Under the pieces are notes generated by a model. It had not been told where the DNA came from, did no database searches, and saw only the letters and a list, made by a program, of their open reading frames with translations. The translations under genes and the position numbers were made by a program. Source: JAENVT01 sp031370745 (GTDB taxonomy: Bacteria; Actinomycetota; Acidimicrobiia; Acidimicrobiales; Ilumatobacteraceae). From it: a DNA stretch of 19,437 bases. The stretch is from positions 1-19,437 of the forward strand of contig JANMQX010000344.1 of NCBI GenBank assembly GCA_031370745.1, given 5' to 3'. Shown piece after piece: positions 1-9,593 of this stretch. Each line of letters begins with the position of its first letter. Positions within the stretch are counted from its first letter, which is position 1.

Positions 1-545
1 GTGTGCAAGGTTGCCGCGTGAACCTGGGCGATCGATGCGGCGGCGAGCGGAGCCCGGTCGAACCTGGCGAAGACCGATTCCAACGGCACACCGAGATCTT
101 CCTCGACTACCTTGCGCACGTCTTCGAATGGTTCGGCGGGAACCTGATCGCGGCACTGCTTGAACTCTGCGACCAATTCGGCGGGAAAGATCCCCTCACC
201 GCTGGAGATGATCTGGCCAAGCTTGATGTACGTCGGGCCGAGCCATTCGGCGGCACGTCGGAGCCGGCCCGAGATATCGGCTCGACTCGCCTCAGGCGAG
301 TGATACCGCTGGCGCTTCTTGCGCAACCACCACGGCCCGATTGCGCCGACCAGGCGTCCAGCGACGGCGATCACCCGTAGACCCGGGGGGACCTTGCGTG
401 GACGCGTCAGTGCCGGCACGCCCGCCTTTGCGGCTTGTCGCAGCAACCCGGCCACGGGATACCACGACAGTGCGTCGCGATCGAGCACCCAGGGCCCGTC
501 ATCTCTGAACGCCCCCCACTCGATGTCATTGGCGATCGTCACCAC
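1..545 (-). CDS. UbiB/ABC1 (AarF) family protein kinase-like, C-terminus beyond the left edge
   Basis: The reverse strand reads open from about 690 to the window edge, and no stop is seen, so only the N-terminal part is present. It contains LGPTYIKLGQIISSGEG, the family's KxGQ signature, followed by FPAELVAEFKQCRDQVP and then APLAAASIAQVHAATL, the Ala-rich nucleotide loop and the following QVH. These order and match as in UbiB/AarF/ABC1 atypical kinases, which support isoprenoid quinone or lipid metabolism at the membrane. The catalytic core lies outside the window, so activity cannot be judged. I chose GTG at 545 (a second GTG follows at 542). GTG at 602 in the same frame is an alternative that adds 19 residues. 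None has a clear ribosome binding site. The gene is divergent from the PEP-mobile-domain gene at 673. Confidence 0.85.
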   Translation of the reverse strand, partial: MVTIANDIEWGAFRDDGPWVLDRDALSWYPVAGLLRQAAKAGVPALTRPRKVPPGLRVIAVAGRLVGAIGPWWLRKKRQRYHSPEASRADISGRLRRAAEWLGPTYIKLGQIISSGEGIFPAELVAEFKQCRDQVPAEPFEDVRKVVEEDLGVPLESVFARFDRAPLAAASIAQVHAATLH

Positions 546-662
546 TGCATGATCGCAGCATCGAAGGCCGATCGTGGACCCGCCGACCAAAAGATCGGTC
601 ACACGATCGCGACCAGCACGTCGGTCGATTGCGACTACGATCCGCCAGCAACTGCCACGTCT

Positions 663-668
663 GGGGGG
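663..668 (+). promoter_or_regulatory. Ribosome binding site of the 673 gene
   Basis: A run of six G bases four bases before the ATG at 673 is the only purine-rich, Shine-Dalgarno-like stretch near the start. It supports ATG 673 over the open frame's earlier start at 574, which would run back into the divergent UbiB-family gene's upstream region. Confidence 0.45.
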
Positions 669-672
669 ACGA

Positions 673-2340
673 ATGAGCGATCGCTACTACGTGACCGACA
701 CTTCGCTGTCGGAACGCTTCCCGATCTACACCCGCGCCAACGTCGGTGAGGTGTTTCCCGATCCGGTGACACCGCTCACCAGCGACACCGCGCTGTATCT
801 TGCCGAGCTCGGTTGGCGCGACGCCTGGGAGCGGATGGGGGCGTTCGACCTCGACGAATTTCCGCCTGACGACTACTGCCAGCTCGGGGTGCAGGGTGGC
901 TATTGCTACCTCAATGCGTCGTTGATTCGACTGTTCGGCGAGCGCGCCCCCGGATTGACCTGGCAGATGATGGACGAGCAGTTCTTCGGCGCCCAACCAG
1001 GTATCCCGCCGTACGAAGAGATGCCCGGTGACGTGCGACCCGACAAGACCGACAAGATCGGGGCCACCTTCGCCTGGGTCTTTGCCCAAACGGGCCTCGA
1101 TGACCTCACTGAGCTCACCGAGGACCGCCTCGAGACCAAGGCCTTGCGAGAAAGCCGTCCCGACCTCGGCTCGCTCAGCGATCAGCAGTTGTGGGAGCGA
1201 TTCCAGGCGATGCTGCCGATACACCGCAAGATGTTCGCTCACCACCTGTTCACGACGTACATGGCCACGGTGCCCGTCAGCGTGATCGTCGCGGTGGCAA
1301 ACGCGGTCGGTCGTCCAGATCTGATCATGCCCATCATCTCGGGCATCGGCGATGTGGATTCAGCCGCTCCGAGCCATGCGATGTGGGCGCTGTCGCGATT
1401 GGACCCGGCCTCTGCGGCGTTCACCACTGCGTTCGACGACTTCGTCCACGAATTCGGCAGCCGCGGGCCGAACGAGTGGGAGAGCCGATCACCATCGTGG
1501 GAGACGCGGCACAACTTGGCGCTGGTGGCCATCGATTGCATGCGTCAGGCTCCCGAGACCGCAGATCCCGCGCGGCAGTTCGCGATCCGAGCCGAGCAAC
1601 GTGCCGCGTCTTCGGCGGAACTGCTGGCAATGGTCACTGCCGACCCAGCGACGCACGGTCAACTGGCCGCAGCGATTGGGTGTTCGGCGGCATGGCTGCC
1701 CGGTCGTGAGCGCACCAAGACTAACAACATCAGGGTCATCCATGAGATGCGCATGGCGATGCGCGAGCTGGGGAGCCGGATGGTCGACCGCGGCGCGTTC
1801 GACGAGATCGAGGACTTCGGTTTCGTTCGTGAAGTAGAGATGCCCACCTTGTTGACCGATCCACATTCGCTGACCGAAGAGATCCGGACGCGACGCGCCG
1901 AGTATCAAAATCTGCAACAACTCGAGCCGCCGTTTGTGTTCGTCGGGCGCACCGACGGGCCCGAGACCTGGTCGCGACGCGACGCCGTTCACCTCGATCG
2001 TCTCGTGCAGGGCGACACACTCATCGGCCTTCCCGGTTGTCCGGGCGTCGCCGAAGGCACCGCCCGCGTAGTGCTCGACTCGAACGACCCCTCGGCACTG
2101 CAACCGGGTGATGTGCTGATTGCACCGATCACGGATCCGTCGTGGACACCGCTGTTCGTTCCTGCAGCAGCAGTTGTGGTCGATGTCGGCGCAGCTCTGA
2201 GCCACGCCATCATCGTCAGTCGCGAGCTCGGAATCCCCTGCGTGGTCTCGGCCATCGGCGCAACTCGCACCATCCCCGACGGAGCCCGAGTCCGCGTCGA
2301 CGGCACGAGCGGCATCGTCACGATTCTGTCCGTCCCCTAG
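673..2340 (+). CDS. PEP-utilizing enzyme mobile-domain protein without an ATP-grasp lobe
   Basis: A 555-residue protein. Its C-terminal ~85 residues are a swivelling phosphohistidine domain: LPGCPGVAEGTARVV opens it, and GAALSHAIIVSRELGIPCVV carries the phospho-accepting His511 in the S-H-x-x-I-x-x-R-E context. This domain is known from PEP synthase, pyruvate phosphate dikinase and rifampicin phosphotransferase. The N-terminal ~430 residues contain YCYLNASLIRLFGERAPGL and other conserved-looking blocks. They show no ATP-grasp nucleotide-binding motifs and no PEP/pyruvate TIM-barrel. The protein therefore looks like the middle plus His domain of a rifampicin-phosphotransferase-like enzyme, and its phosphodonor and acceptor are unknown. 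The MFS exporter gene follows 47 bases downstream on the same strand and may be co-transcribed. The general family call is firm; the reaction is not known. Confidence 0.85.
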   Translation: MSDRYYVTDTSLSERFPIYTRANVGEVFPDPVTPLTSDTALYLAELGWRDAWERMGAFDLDEFPPDDYCQLGVQGGYCYLNASLIRLFGERAPGLTWQMMDEQFFGAQPGIPPYEEMPGDVRPDKTDKIGATFAWVFAQTGLDDLTELTEDRLETKALRESRPDLGSLSDQQLWERFQAMLPIHRKMFAHHLFTTYMATVPVSVIVAVANAVGRPDLIMPIISGIGDVDSAAPSHAMWALSRLDPASAAFTTAFDDFVHEFGSRGPNEWESRSPSWETRHNLALVAIDCMRQAPETADPARQFAIRAEQRAASSAELLAMVTADPATHGQLAAAIGCSAAWLPGRERTKTNNIRVIHEMRMAMRELGSRMVDRGAFDEIEDFGFVREVEMPTLLTDPHSLTEEIRTRRAEYQNLQQLEPPFVFVGRTDGPETWSRRDAVHLDRLVQGDTLIGLPGCPGVAEGTARVVLDSNDPSALQPGDVLIAPITDPSWTPLFVPAAAVVVDVGAALSHAIIVSRELGIPCVVSAIGATRTIPDGARVRVDGTSGIVTILSVP

Positions 2341-2387
2341 TTCCCGACCTCGGCGTCGCAGCGGGGTCACAGCTACGCTCGGACCAA

Positions 2388-3854
2388 GTGACGACGATCG
2401 CTCCTGCCACCTCCGACGCGGTGCAGGTGTTCGGCCGGCAGGTCGAGTACAAGTGGATCGTCGCTGTCGTCTATGTCTCCGCGCTGTTCCTCGACATCCT
2501 TGATTCGACCATCGTCAACGTGGCCATCCCCGGACTCGGTCGCGAACTGCACACCGAGAACGCCGAGTGGGTTGTACTTGGCTACACGCTCAGTCTTGCC
2601 GTGTGGATTCCAACGTCGGGCTGGCTGGGTGATCGGTTTGGGACGAAGCGCACGTTCCTGATCGCTTTGATGGCCTTCACGGGCGGCTCCTTGTTGTGTG
2701 GTTCGGCGCAAACGATCGGCCAACTGATCGCCTTTCGCGTCGTCCAGGGCGTCGGGGGCGGCATGTTGACCCCCGTCGGGCTGGCCATGCTGTTCCGAGC
2801 CTTTCCGCCGGCCGAACGTGCCAGGGCGGCGACGCTGATCATGGTTCCCACGCTCGCCGCGCCCGCACTCGGCCCAGTGTTGGGTGGCTTGATCGTCACG
2901 AACATCAGTTGGCGTTGGATCTTTCTCGTCAACGTGCCGATCGGCATGGTCGCTCTGTGGTTCGGATGGAGACACCTGCAAGAGCACAAGCACCCCGGCA
3001 CCGGTCGCTTCGACATCGCTGGCTTCATCCTGTCGGCCTCGGCGCTGGCACTCATCGTCTACACCCTCAGCGAGGGCCCGCATTCCGGATGGTCGTCTCC
3101 ACTCGTGGTCACATGCGGCGTGATCGGCGTGATCGCCGCGGTGGCCATGACCGTGGTCGAGCTGCGGATCTCCAGCCCGATGCTCGACCTCCGCCTCCTG
3201 CACAATCGAATGTTTCGGCAGTGCAACCTCGTCGGACTGTTCTCGATGGCCAGCTTTCTCGGCGTGACGTTCGTGATGCCGTTGTATTTGCAACTTCTTC
3301 GCGGCATGACTCCGCTTGCCAGCGGTCTGACGACGTTCCCGCAAGCCTTCGGGATCATGATCTCGTCGGTAATCGCCGGAAGGCTGTATGCCCGCATCGG
3401 TCCGCGGCGGTTGATGAGCGGCGCATTCCTGGCCGCGGCGCTCGCCATCTCCCTCTACACGACGCTGGGGTTGCACACGTCGCTGTGGTTGATCCGCAGC
3501 CTGATGTTCGGCCGTGGACTGTGCATGGGCTTTGCGTTCGTCCCCATGCAGGCAGCGAGTTATGCCACGATCGATCCCGCGCAGAACGGGCGAGCATCGT
3601 CGATCTTCTCGACGCAACGCCAGGTCGGTGTGTCGCTGGGTGTGGCCATCGTTGCCAGCATTCTCGCCGCCCACATGTCGCTCAGCAGGGCGCCGCACGC
3701 GAACGAGGTGAGCCGGGCGCTGACCGGTGTGCGGTGGGCGTTCGGCGTGGCCGTGATCTTGGCGCTCCTCGCCGCCCTCTGCTCGTGGTTCATCCGCGAC
3801 GAGGACGCGGCGGCGACGATGGTGGCGAGGAAGGTCTCAGCGCCGGTCGGTTAG
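2388..3854 (+). CDS. MFS exporter, DHA2 (EmrB/QacA-like) drug:H+ antiporter family
   Basis: A 488-residue inner-membrane protein of the length and hydrophobicity of 14-helix DHA2 transporters. Visible motifs are LDSTIVNVAIP (motif D1, Asp39) in helix 1, WLGDRFGTKR (motif A) in the loop after helix 2, RVVQGVGGGMLTP (motif B, Arg117) in helix 4, and GPVLGGLIV followed by SWRWIFLVNVPIG (motif C, the antiporter motif) in helix 5. The family exports hydrophobic drugs or metabolites using the proton gradient; the substrate cannot be read from the sequence. GTG 2388 is chosen because it places a short cytosolic N-terminus (TTIAPATSDAVQVFGRQ) before helix 1. An earlier start would overlap the preceding gene. 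No TetR-type or MarR-type regulator is adjacent. Its stop codon overlaps the stop of the convergent gene in the four bases TTAG at 3851-3854. Confidence 0.9.
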   Translation: MTTIAPATSDAVQVFGRQVEYKWIVAVVYVSALFLDILDSTIVNVAIPGLGRELHTENAEWVVLGYTLSLAVWIPTSGWLGDRFGTKRTFLIALMAFTGGSLLCGSAQTIGQLIAFRVVQGVGGGMLTPVGLAMLFRAFPPAERARAATLIMVPTLAAPALGPVLGGLIVTNISWRWIFLVNVPIGMVALWFGWRHLQEHKHPGTGRFDIAGFILSASALALIVYTLSEGPHSGWSSPLVVTCGVIGVIAAVAMTVVELRISSPMLDLRLLHNRMFRQCNLVGLFSMASFLGVTFVMPLYLQLLRGMTPLASGLTTFPQAFGIMISSVIAGRLYARIGPRRLMSGAFLAAALAISLYTTLGLHTSLWLIRSLMFGRGLCMGFAFVPMQAASYATIDPAQNGRASSIFSTQRQVGVSLGVAIVASILAAHMSLSRAPHANEVSRALTGVRWAFGVAVILALLAALCSWFIRDEDAAATMVARKVSAPVG

Positions 3855-3901
3855 AAGCCAGACCCGTGAGCCGTGTCGCACAACCGTGTCTGGCCATCGG
3901 C

Positions 3902-5076
3902 GATCTGACCGGCACCGATTCCCTCGAGCGCGGCAAACGGGCCGCACTTGTTGGGTGTGACCCACACGTGGATCATTGGTGCGGGAATGAACTTCTTGAG
4001 CGGTGCGGGACAGTCTCCCGAGGCGTTGGTGACGCCGCGTACTTGCGGGGCGACACCATCGCTGGTGAAGCAGAGGTTGTCGTGAATGTGCCATTGCATC
4101 AGCGCGCCGCCGATGTTGGGCACGTCGTTCAGTGACACCGTGTCGGGAAGGAAGTACATGGCGCTGACCAACTTCTTCGAACCGTCGGGTTGCGGCGAGT
4201 ACACAAGGCTCTCGGGATGGTCGGGATCGAGCGTGACATCGTCGTTGATGGAGTCCCACTTGATGAAGTGTTCGAACCCCGTGAGACCGTCACCGATGCT
4301 GTGGTACCCGGCGGCCTCGGCGACTTTGTAGTCCGACCACTGTGGCAGGCGAACGACGTTGAGTGCGACAAGGTTCTCGGCTGCGGCCTGCTGCTCGGGG
4401 GTCACGCCGGCGACGCCACCGAGGTCGATCGGCTGAGTCGGATCGTATGGCTTCGCGGGCACGACTGCATCTGCATGGGTGTGCGTCTGGTTGCACAAAT
4501 CGACGCGCTGCACATCGGGAACCGCGGCTTGCCCGGCACCCACGCCTTCCAGCGCGGCGAACACGCCGCACGGATGGGGCGTCACCCACACATGCACCAT
4601 CGGGTTCTGGCCGCCGGTGTTGACCCCATTCGCGCAGTGGCCGCTGGCATCGGTGATGCCGACAACGCGGGGCTGCCCGTCGGGGCCGGTTGCCCAGCAG
4701 AGGTTGCCGTGATTGTGCCACTGCATCAGTGGACCGGCGAAGTTGAGCAGGCTCGGATCGTCGGTCGGCCGAGCGCTGGCGATGTACATTGCGCCCGCCA
4801 GGGTTCTGGTGTCGCCGTTGACGGTGTACACCAGCGACTCGGGCTTTTCTGGATCGAGGAAGTCGTTGTCCTCGATGAGCGAAAGCTTGATGTGTGCTCG
4901 CTACCCGTGCCGGCATCGCCGATCGAGGCGTAGCCGTCGGCAATCGCTGCGGCCGTGTCGGCGTACTTCGGTAGATCCTTCAGCGAGCCCTCGATCAGAT
5001 TCGTGGCCCGTGCCTCCTGCTCTGGTGTCACACCCGGCACGCCGGACACGTCGATCGGCTTCGATGGATCCCACGG
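3902..5076 (-). repeat. Tandem duplication of a ~180-residue protein domain
   Basis: Copy 1 occupies about 4532-5076 and copy 2 about 3902-4450. Aligned landmarks are: DPSKPIDVSGVPGVTPEQ with DPTQPIDLGGVAGVTPEQ; GYASIGDAGTGSEH with GYHSIGDGLTGFEH; PESLVY in both; PLMQWHNHGNLC with ALMQWHIHDNLC; MVHVWVTPHPCGVFAALEG with MIHVWVTPNKCGPFAALEG. A THTHA segment precedes each copy. The copies are clearly homologous but diverged, so the duplication is old. Confidence 0.9.
4889..4896 (-). other. Single-base frameshift site
   Basis: On the minus strand, GAG CAC (Glu309-His310) is followed by AC and then ATC AAG (Ile-Lys) in the downstream frame. The second copy of the domain reads GFEHFIK at the equivalent place, so a full codon (for example TAC, Tyr) is expected where only AC is present: one base is missing. 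No X-XXY-YYZ slippery heptamer or homopolymer run is seen here. Confidence 0.75.
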
Positions 5077-5887
5077 CCGTGGCCAGATGGCTGTCGTTGT
5101 CGCAACGACAGTGCCGTCGGCAGCATGCGTGTGAGTCGGTGACGCGTCGTCAGCGGGGGCCGCGCCGCTGGCCGAACTGGAAGCTGCAGCGGCTCCCGGG
5201 AGCGCGACCGTGCTAGCGGCAGAATGGGTGTGCGTCTGCGACTCGTCGACGACTGCGCTGCCAGCCACGGCAACTTCATGACTGTGCACATGCGTGCCGC
5301 TGCTGAGCATCGCCGGAATCGTGAGCGCGGCCACAGCGAGCGCTGGCAACGACAGGCGCGGTGCCAATGCTGCTCTCTTGCCGACGATCGTCGCGGCGAG
5401 ACCGCAGCCCACCGCCGCAGCGCCCAGCAACGCGCACGCGGTATCAGCGAACTGGGCAGCCTCGCGTACTTCGAGACCCTCGATCCACGAGATGCCGGTG
5501 ATTCGAGTTGCCAACCAAGCGCCGAGGGCAACCGCGTTGACAGCGACGATCAGCGCAGCGACCAGACGGCTGGGATAGGCCCAGGCGATCAATCCGGCAG
5601 CGATCTGGGCAATTGCGCCGAGGACGAAGAGGCGGGCAACAAGCGGATGCTCGGCGTGGACGCCGGCGGCGGCGGCGTGGATGACGCCCGCGCCGATCGA
5701 GGTCATCACGGCAATCGTCAGACCGGGGAGCCGCGTCGTCGAAATCGGCACGGTGCGTCCAGCAGCAGTCGGCTCATAGCCCGACTCAAGGAGGCCGCCG
5801 TCACCCGGCACGGCAAGAGTCATGGCCGAATTCTACGAGCCTGCGGCACCGATGCAGCGGTCAGGAGCCCGTCGAGCACAACAATGC

Positions 5888-6673
5888 CTACCGCCACGCC
5901 TGTCGGGGACTGCGACGTAGTGCTTCGAGGGCCGGCTCGGAGTACTCCGGACGGCAGATCAACAGGTCGGGGAGCCACGGATCGCGATCGTTGAACACCA
6001 TGGGTGAGCCGTCGATCCGGCTGACATGCAGTCCGGCGGCAAGCGCGACCGCGGCCGGCGCCGCTGAATCCCATTGGTACATGCCACCGTCGTGAACGTA
6101 GATGTCGGCCTCACCGGTGACCACGGCCATCGCCTTCGCGCCAGCGGACCCGAGGCGGAACGCATCGGCGTCGAGTGCATTCGCAATGACCACGGCAACG
6201 TACGGATTGCGAGTGCGCGAGGTGACGAGGCGTGGCCGAGAGCGGCGCGACTGCGGAACGACTGCCGGGGGATCGGTGGAGAAGATGAGGTCGAGTGCAG
6301 GAATGCTGACCGCACCCGCCACGAAGTGGTCGGATTCCCAGAGCGCGATGTGAACTGCCCAGTCCGGCCTGCCGAGCTCGCCGAACTCGCTGGTGCCGTC
6401 CAGCGGATCGATGATCCACACGCGATCCGTGTCGAAGCGCCGCGGGTCCTCGAGGCCTTCCTCAGACAGCACAGCATCCCCAGGACGAGCCGTGGCGAGC
6501 TCGTGGGCCAGGAAGCGTTGACTGGCCAGATCGCCACTGTCCATCACCTGCCAGGCCTGCGCGCCGGCCCGCGTCAACTCGTCTCGCAGCTCCACCAACA
6601 GATGCCCCGCATCAATGGCCAATCTGGCGGCCAATTGGGCGTCGCTCTCGACCGTCACGTCGCTGCTGGTCAT
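5888..6673 (-). CDS. cysQ: CysQ-type 3'-phosphoadenosine 5'-phosphate (PAP) phosphatase
   Basis: A 261-residue member of the Li+-sensitive, Mg2+-dependent FIG/inositol-monophosphatase superfamily. Metal-site motifs are SEEG (Glu71-Glu72), WIIDPLDGTSEF (Asp89, Asp92) and WDSAAP (Asp202). SGDLASQRFL, DWAVHIALW, GSAGAKAMAV and LPDLLICR are close to what I recall of mycobacterial CysQ, which likewise ends in AWR. CysQ removes the 3'-phosphate of PAP, the by-product of sulfate activation and sulfotransferases; some homologues also act on inositol phosphates. ATG 6673 overlaps the TGA of the upstream membrane-protein gene as ATGA, which indicates translational coupling. No other sulfur gene is in the window, so the cysQ call rests on sequence resemblance only. 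Confidence 0.88.
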   Translation of the reverse strand: MTSSDVTVESDAQLAARLAIDAGHLLVELRDELTRAGAQAWQVMDSGDLASQRFLAHELATARPGDAVLSEEGLEDPRRFDTDRVWIIDPLDGTSEFGELGRPDWAVHIALWESDHFVAGAVSIPALDLIFSTDPPAVVPQSRRSRPRLVTSRTRNPYVAVVIANALDADAFRLGSAGAKAMAVVTGEADIYVHDGGMYQWDSAAPAAVALAAGLHVSRIDGSPMVFNDRDPWLPDLLICRPEYSEPALEALRRSPRQAWR

Positions 6674-6975
6674 CGGCGACCGCTGCGGCGCGCGTCTCGC
6701 ACCAGCGTGCGGACGTCGGTCTCGTCCGCACCCTGCTCGACCAGGTGGGCTACCTGCGCCTCGAGCTGTTCGGCAGCGGCATCGTCGAAGGCATCGATCC
6801 GGTCGTGCACCGTCACCGTGTTGACAGCCATCAAGACGATCGCGGCCACGACGATCACCCCGCCGATCGTCAGGACCACGCCGTTGTTGTTCCCGGCGAT
6901 CGACGAGATGATCAGCCCGGCGATGCCGCATGCGAACACGGCGATGCATGTCCTGGTGATCAGTCGAGTGGCCAC
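6670..6975 (-). CDS. Small two-helix membrane protein, hypothetical
   Basis: A 101-residue protein starting at GTG 6975 (VATRLITRT). It has two hydrophobic stretches, about residues 9-29 (CIAVFACGIAGLIISSIAG) and 33-55 (VVLTIGGVIVVAAIVLMAV). A charged, probably cytoplasmic, C-terminus follows (DRIDAFDDAAAEQLEAQVAHL), likely helical or a short coiled coil. I do not recognise a family. The start was chosen because the first helix then sits at the N-terminus and because it lies 32 bases after the ettA stop; reading further upstream would enter ettA. The stop overlaps the cysQ start by four bases (ATGA). Gene order ettA - this gene - cysQ suggests one transcript. Confidence 0.7.
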   Translation of the reverse strand: MATRLITRTCIAVFACGIAGLIISSIAGNNNGVVLTIGGVIVVAAIVLMAVNTVTVHDRIDAFDDAAAEQLEAQVAHLVEQGADETDVRTLVRDARRSGRR

Positions 6976-7007
6976 GAGACAGTTTGGCGCTTCGGGCAGA
7001 GTTCGGT

Positions 7008-8684
<1,677 letters not shown>

Positions 8685-8764
8685 GGCGTCGCACAATCTA
8701 CGGCGCCGCATCGCTGGGCACGACGCTGCTGCGGTGCTACGTTCACGCGAAGAGGTCATTGATA

Positions 8765-8807
8765 CAACGAAACGTTCAATCGACACGCTCAACGAAACTC
8801 AACGAAA
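8765..8807 (+). repeat. Three CAACGAAA direct repeats upstream of the PuuD-type gene
   Basis: CAACGAAA occurs at 8765-8772, 8790-8797 and 8800-8807, start-to-start spacing 25 and 10 bases, within the 135-base gap between the divergent ettA and PuuD-type genes. The last copy runs into the ribosome binding site. Repeats of this kind often bind a regulator, but no binding protein can be named. Confidence 0.5.
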
Positions 8808-8811
8808 GAGG
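8805..8811 (+). promoter_or_regulatory. Ribosome binding site deciding the GTG start at 8820
   Basis: AAAGAGG lies eight bases before GTG 8820. It is one of the few good Shine-Dalgarno sequences in the window and fixes the start of the PuuD-type gene at this GTG. Confidence 0.7.
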
Positions 8812-8819
8812 TATCAACG

Positions 8820-9587
8820 GTGCTTGCAGTCGACAGTTTCTTCAGCCGGGCAAGTCTTGGAGATTTCGGGTTCCGGTGGCTCCACATTCTGGTGGGCATC
8901 ACCTGGATCGGACTGCTGTACTACTTCAACCTCGTGCAAGTCCCGGCCTTTGCCGCCTACGGCGACGAGGCGCGGGCTCGCAACATCGCCATCGACAAGG
9001 TGGCCCGCCGGGCATTGTGGTGGTTCCGTTGGGCAGCGATCAGCACCTTCGTCACCGGCATCTTGATCACCATCGTCACCAAGGACTACTTCGCAAACGG
9101 CTTCGGCAAGCAGGCCGGCGGTCTTGCCATCAGCACCGGCATGTTGCTCGGCACCATCATGATGCTCAACGTGTGGGGTGTCATCTGGCGCAACCAGAAG
9201 GTGGTGCTGGCCAACGCCGCCAACGTTGTGGCCGGAGGCGAGGCGGACCCGAACGCTGCCGCAGCCGGCCGCAAGGCATTCATGGCATCGCGACAGAACA
9301 CGGTGTTCTCGGTGACGATGCTGTTCTTCATGGTGTACAAGGGTCACAGCAAAGCGCTTGTCGTCACCAACGTCAGCAGCGCACACACGGGCATCTATTG
9401 GGCAATCGCCATCATCATCATCGTCGTTATGGAGTTGAATGCTCTCGGACTGATGCCATGGAAGGCGACGCCCAACAAGGGGCTCAACATGATGTACGAC
9501 GGTCCGGGCGTGCGCAATCTGTTGGTCAGCGCGTTCGGTATGTGGGTCGTGTTCCTCATCCTCAGCGAGGTTTTGTTCCGCGCCTGA
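8820..9587 (+). CDS. PuuD-type (urate oxidase N-terminal) membrane-domain protein
   Basis: A 255-residue integral membrane protein with about six helices (roughly 18-37, 67-86, 102-123, 159-174, 190-211, 233-252). FRWLHILVGITWIG, GTIMMLNVWGVIWRNQK and MASRQN...FSVTMLFFM correspond to the conserved blocks of the membrane domain of PuuD, the cytochrome-c-linked urate hydroxylase (Urate_ox_N family). His22 and His176 are candidate heme or catalytic residues; that role is inferred. PuuD itself is about 400 residues with a C-terminal cytochrome c domain. Here the protein ends after the membrane part and no CxxCH motif is present. No purine-degradation gene is nearby, so urate oxidation is unproven and a general b-type cytochrome role is possible. 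Start GTG 8820 is supported by AAAGAGG. It converges on the cupredoxin gene with a six-base gap. Confidence 0.8.
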   Translation: MLAVDSFFSRASLGDFGFRWLHILVGITWIGLLYYFNLVQVPAFAAYGDEARARNIAIDKVARRALWWFRWAAISTFVTGILITIVTKDYFANGFGKQAGGLAISTGMLLGTIMMLNVWGVIWRNQKVVLANAANVVAGGEADPNAAAAGRKAFMASRQNTVFSVTMLFFMVYKGHSKALVVTNVSSAHTGIYWAIAIIIIVVMELNALGLMPWKATPNKGLNMMYDGPGVRNLLVSAFGMWVVFLILSEVLFRA

Positions 9588-9593
9588 TGGCCA

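Larger units (their letters stand above)
3851..5823 (-). pseudogene. Frameshifted His-rich membrane protein with two tandem His/Cys-rich domains
   Basis: From ATG 5823 the frame reads 310 residues to GTGSEH, then goes out of frame and would end at 4726 (365 residues in all). The continuation, IKLSLIEDNDFLDP onward, lies in another frame and ends at TAA 3851. With one base restored at about 4892, the product is 657 residues. It has five likely membrane helices (about 34-55, 62-83, 86-107, 124-147, 155-176). A His-rich, Ala/Ser-rich extracytoplasmic linker follows (THVHSHE, two THTH). Then come two copies of one domain, residues about 250-431 and 459-641, each ending in WHxHxxLC ... HVWVTPxxCGxFAALEG. 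Conserved His and Cys suggest metal or heme binding, but I do not recognise the family and assign no function. The start lies 64 bases downstream of cysQ. Sequence error, recent mutation and recoding all remain possible. Confidence 0.75.

Noticed and set aside
526..2370. Minus-strand open frames at 526-1245 and 1489-2370
   Set aside because: They are shadows of the PEP-mobile-domain gene. The first also overlaps the UbiB-family gene in the wrong frame.
2373..3698. Long open frame (441 codons) on the minus strand opposite the MFS gene
   Set aside because: The product is highly charged and rich in His, Arg, Asp and Gln, typical of antisense reading of a membrane-protein gene; the MFS motifs are on the other strand.
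2696..4135. Plus-strand open frame of 479 codons overlapping the MFS gene
   Set aside because: Arg/His/Pro-rich out-of-frame reading; the frame with MFS motifs and proper membrane helices is the real one.
4889..4896. Programmed -1 frameshifting in the His-rich membrane protein gene
   Set aside because: No slippery heptamer is visible, and the missing-codon comparison with domain copy 2 points to a simple one-base deletion or sequence error.
8759..8787. TTGATA at 8759-8764 as a -35 box for the PuuD-type gene
   Set aside because: No acceptable -10 hexamer lies 16-18 bases downstream.
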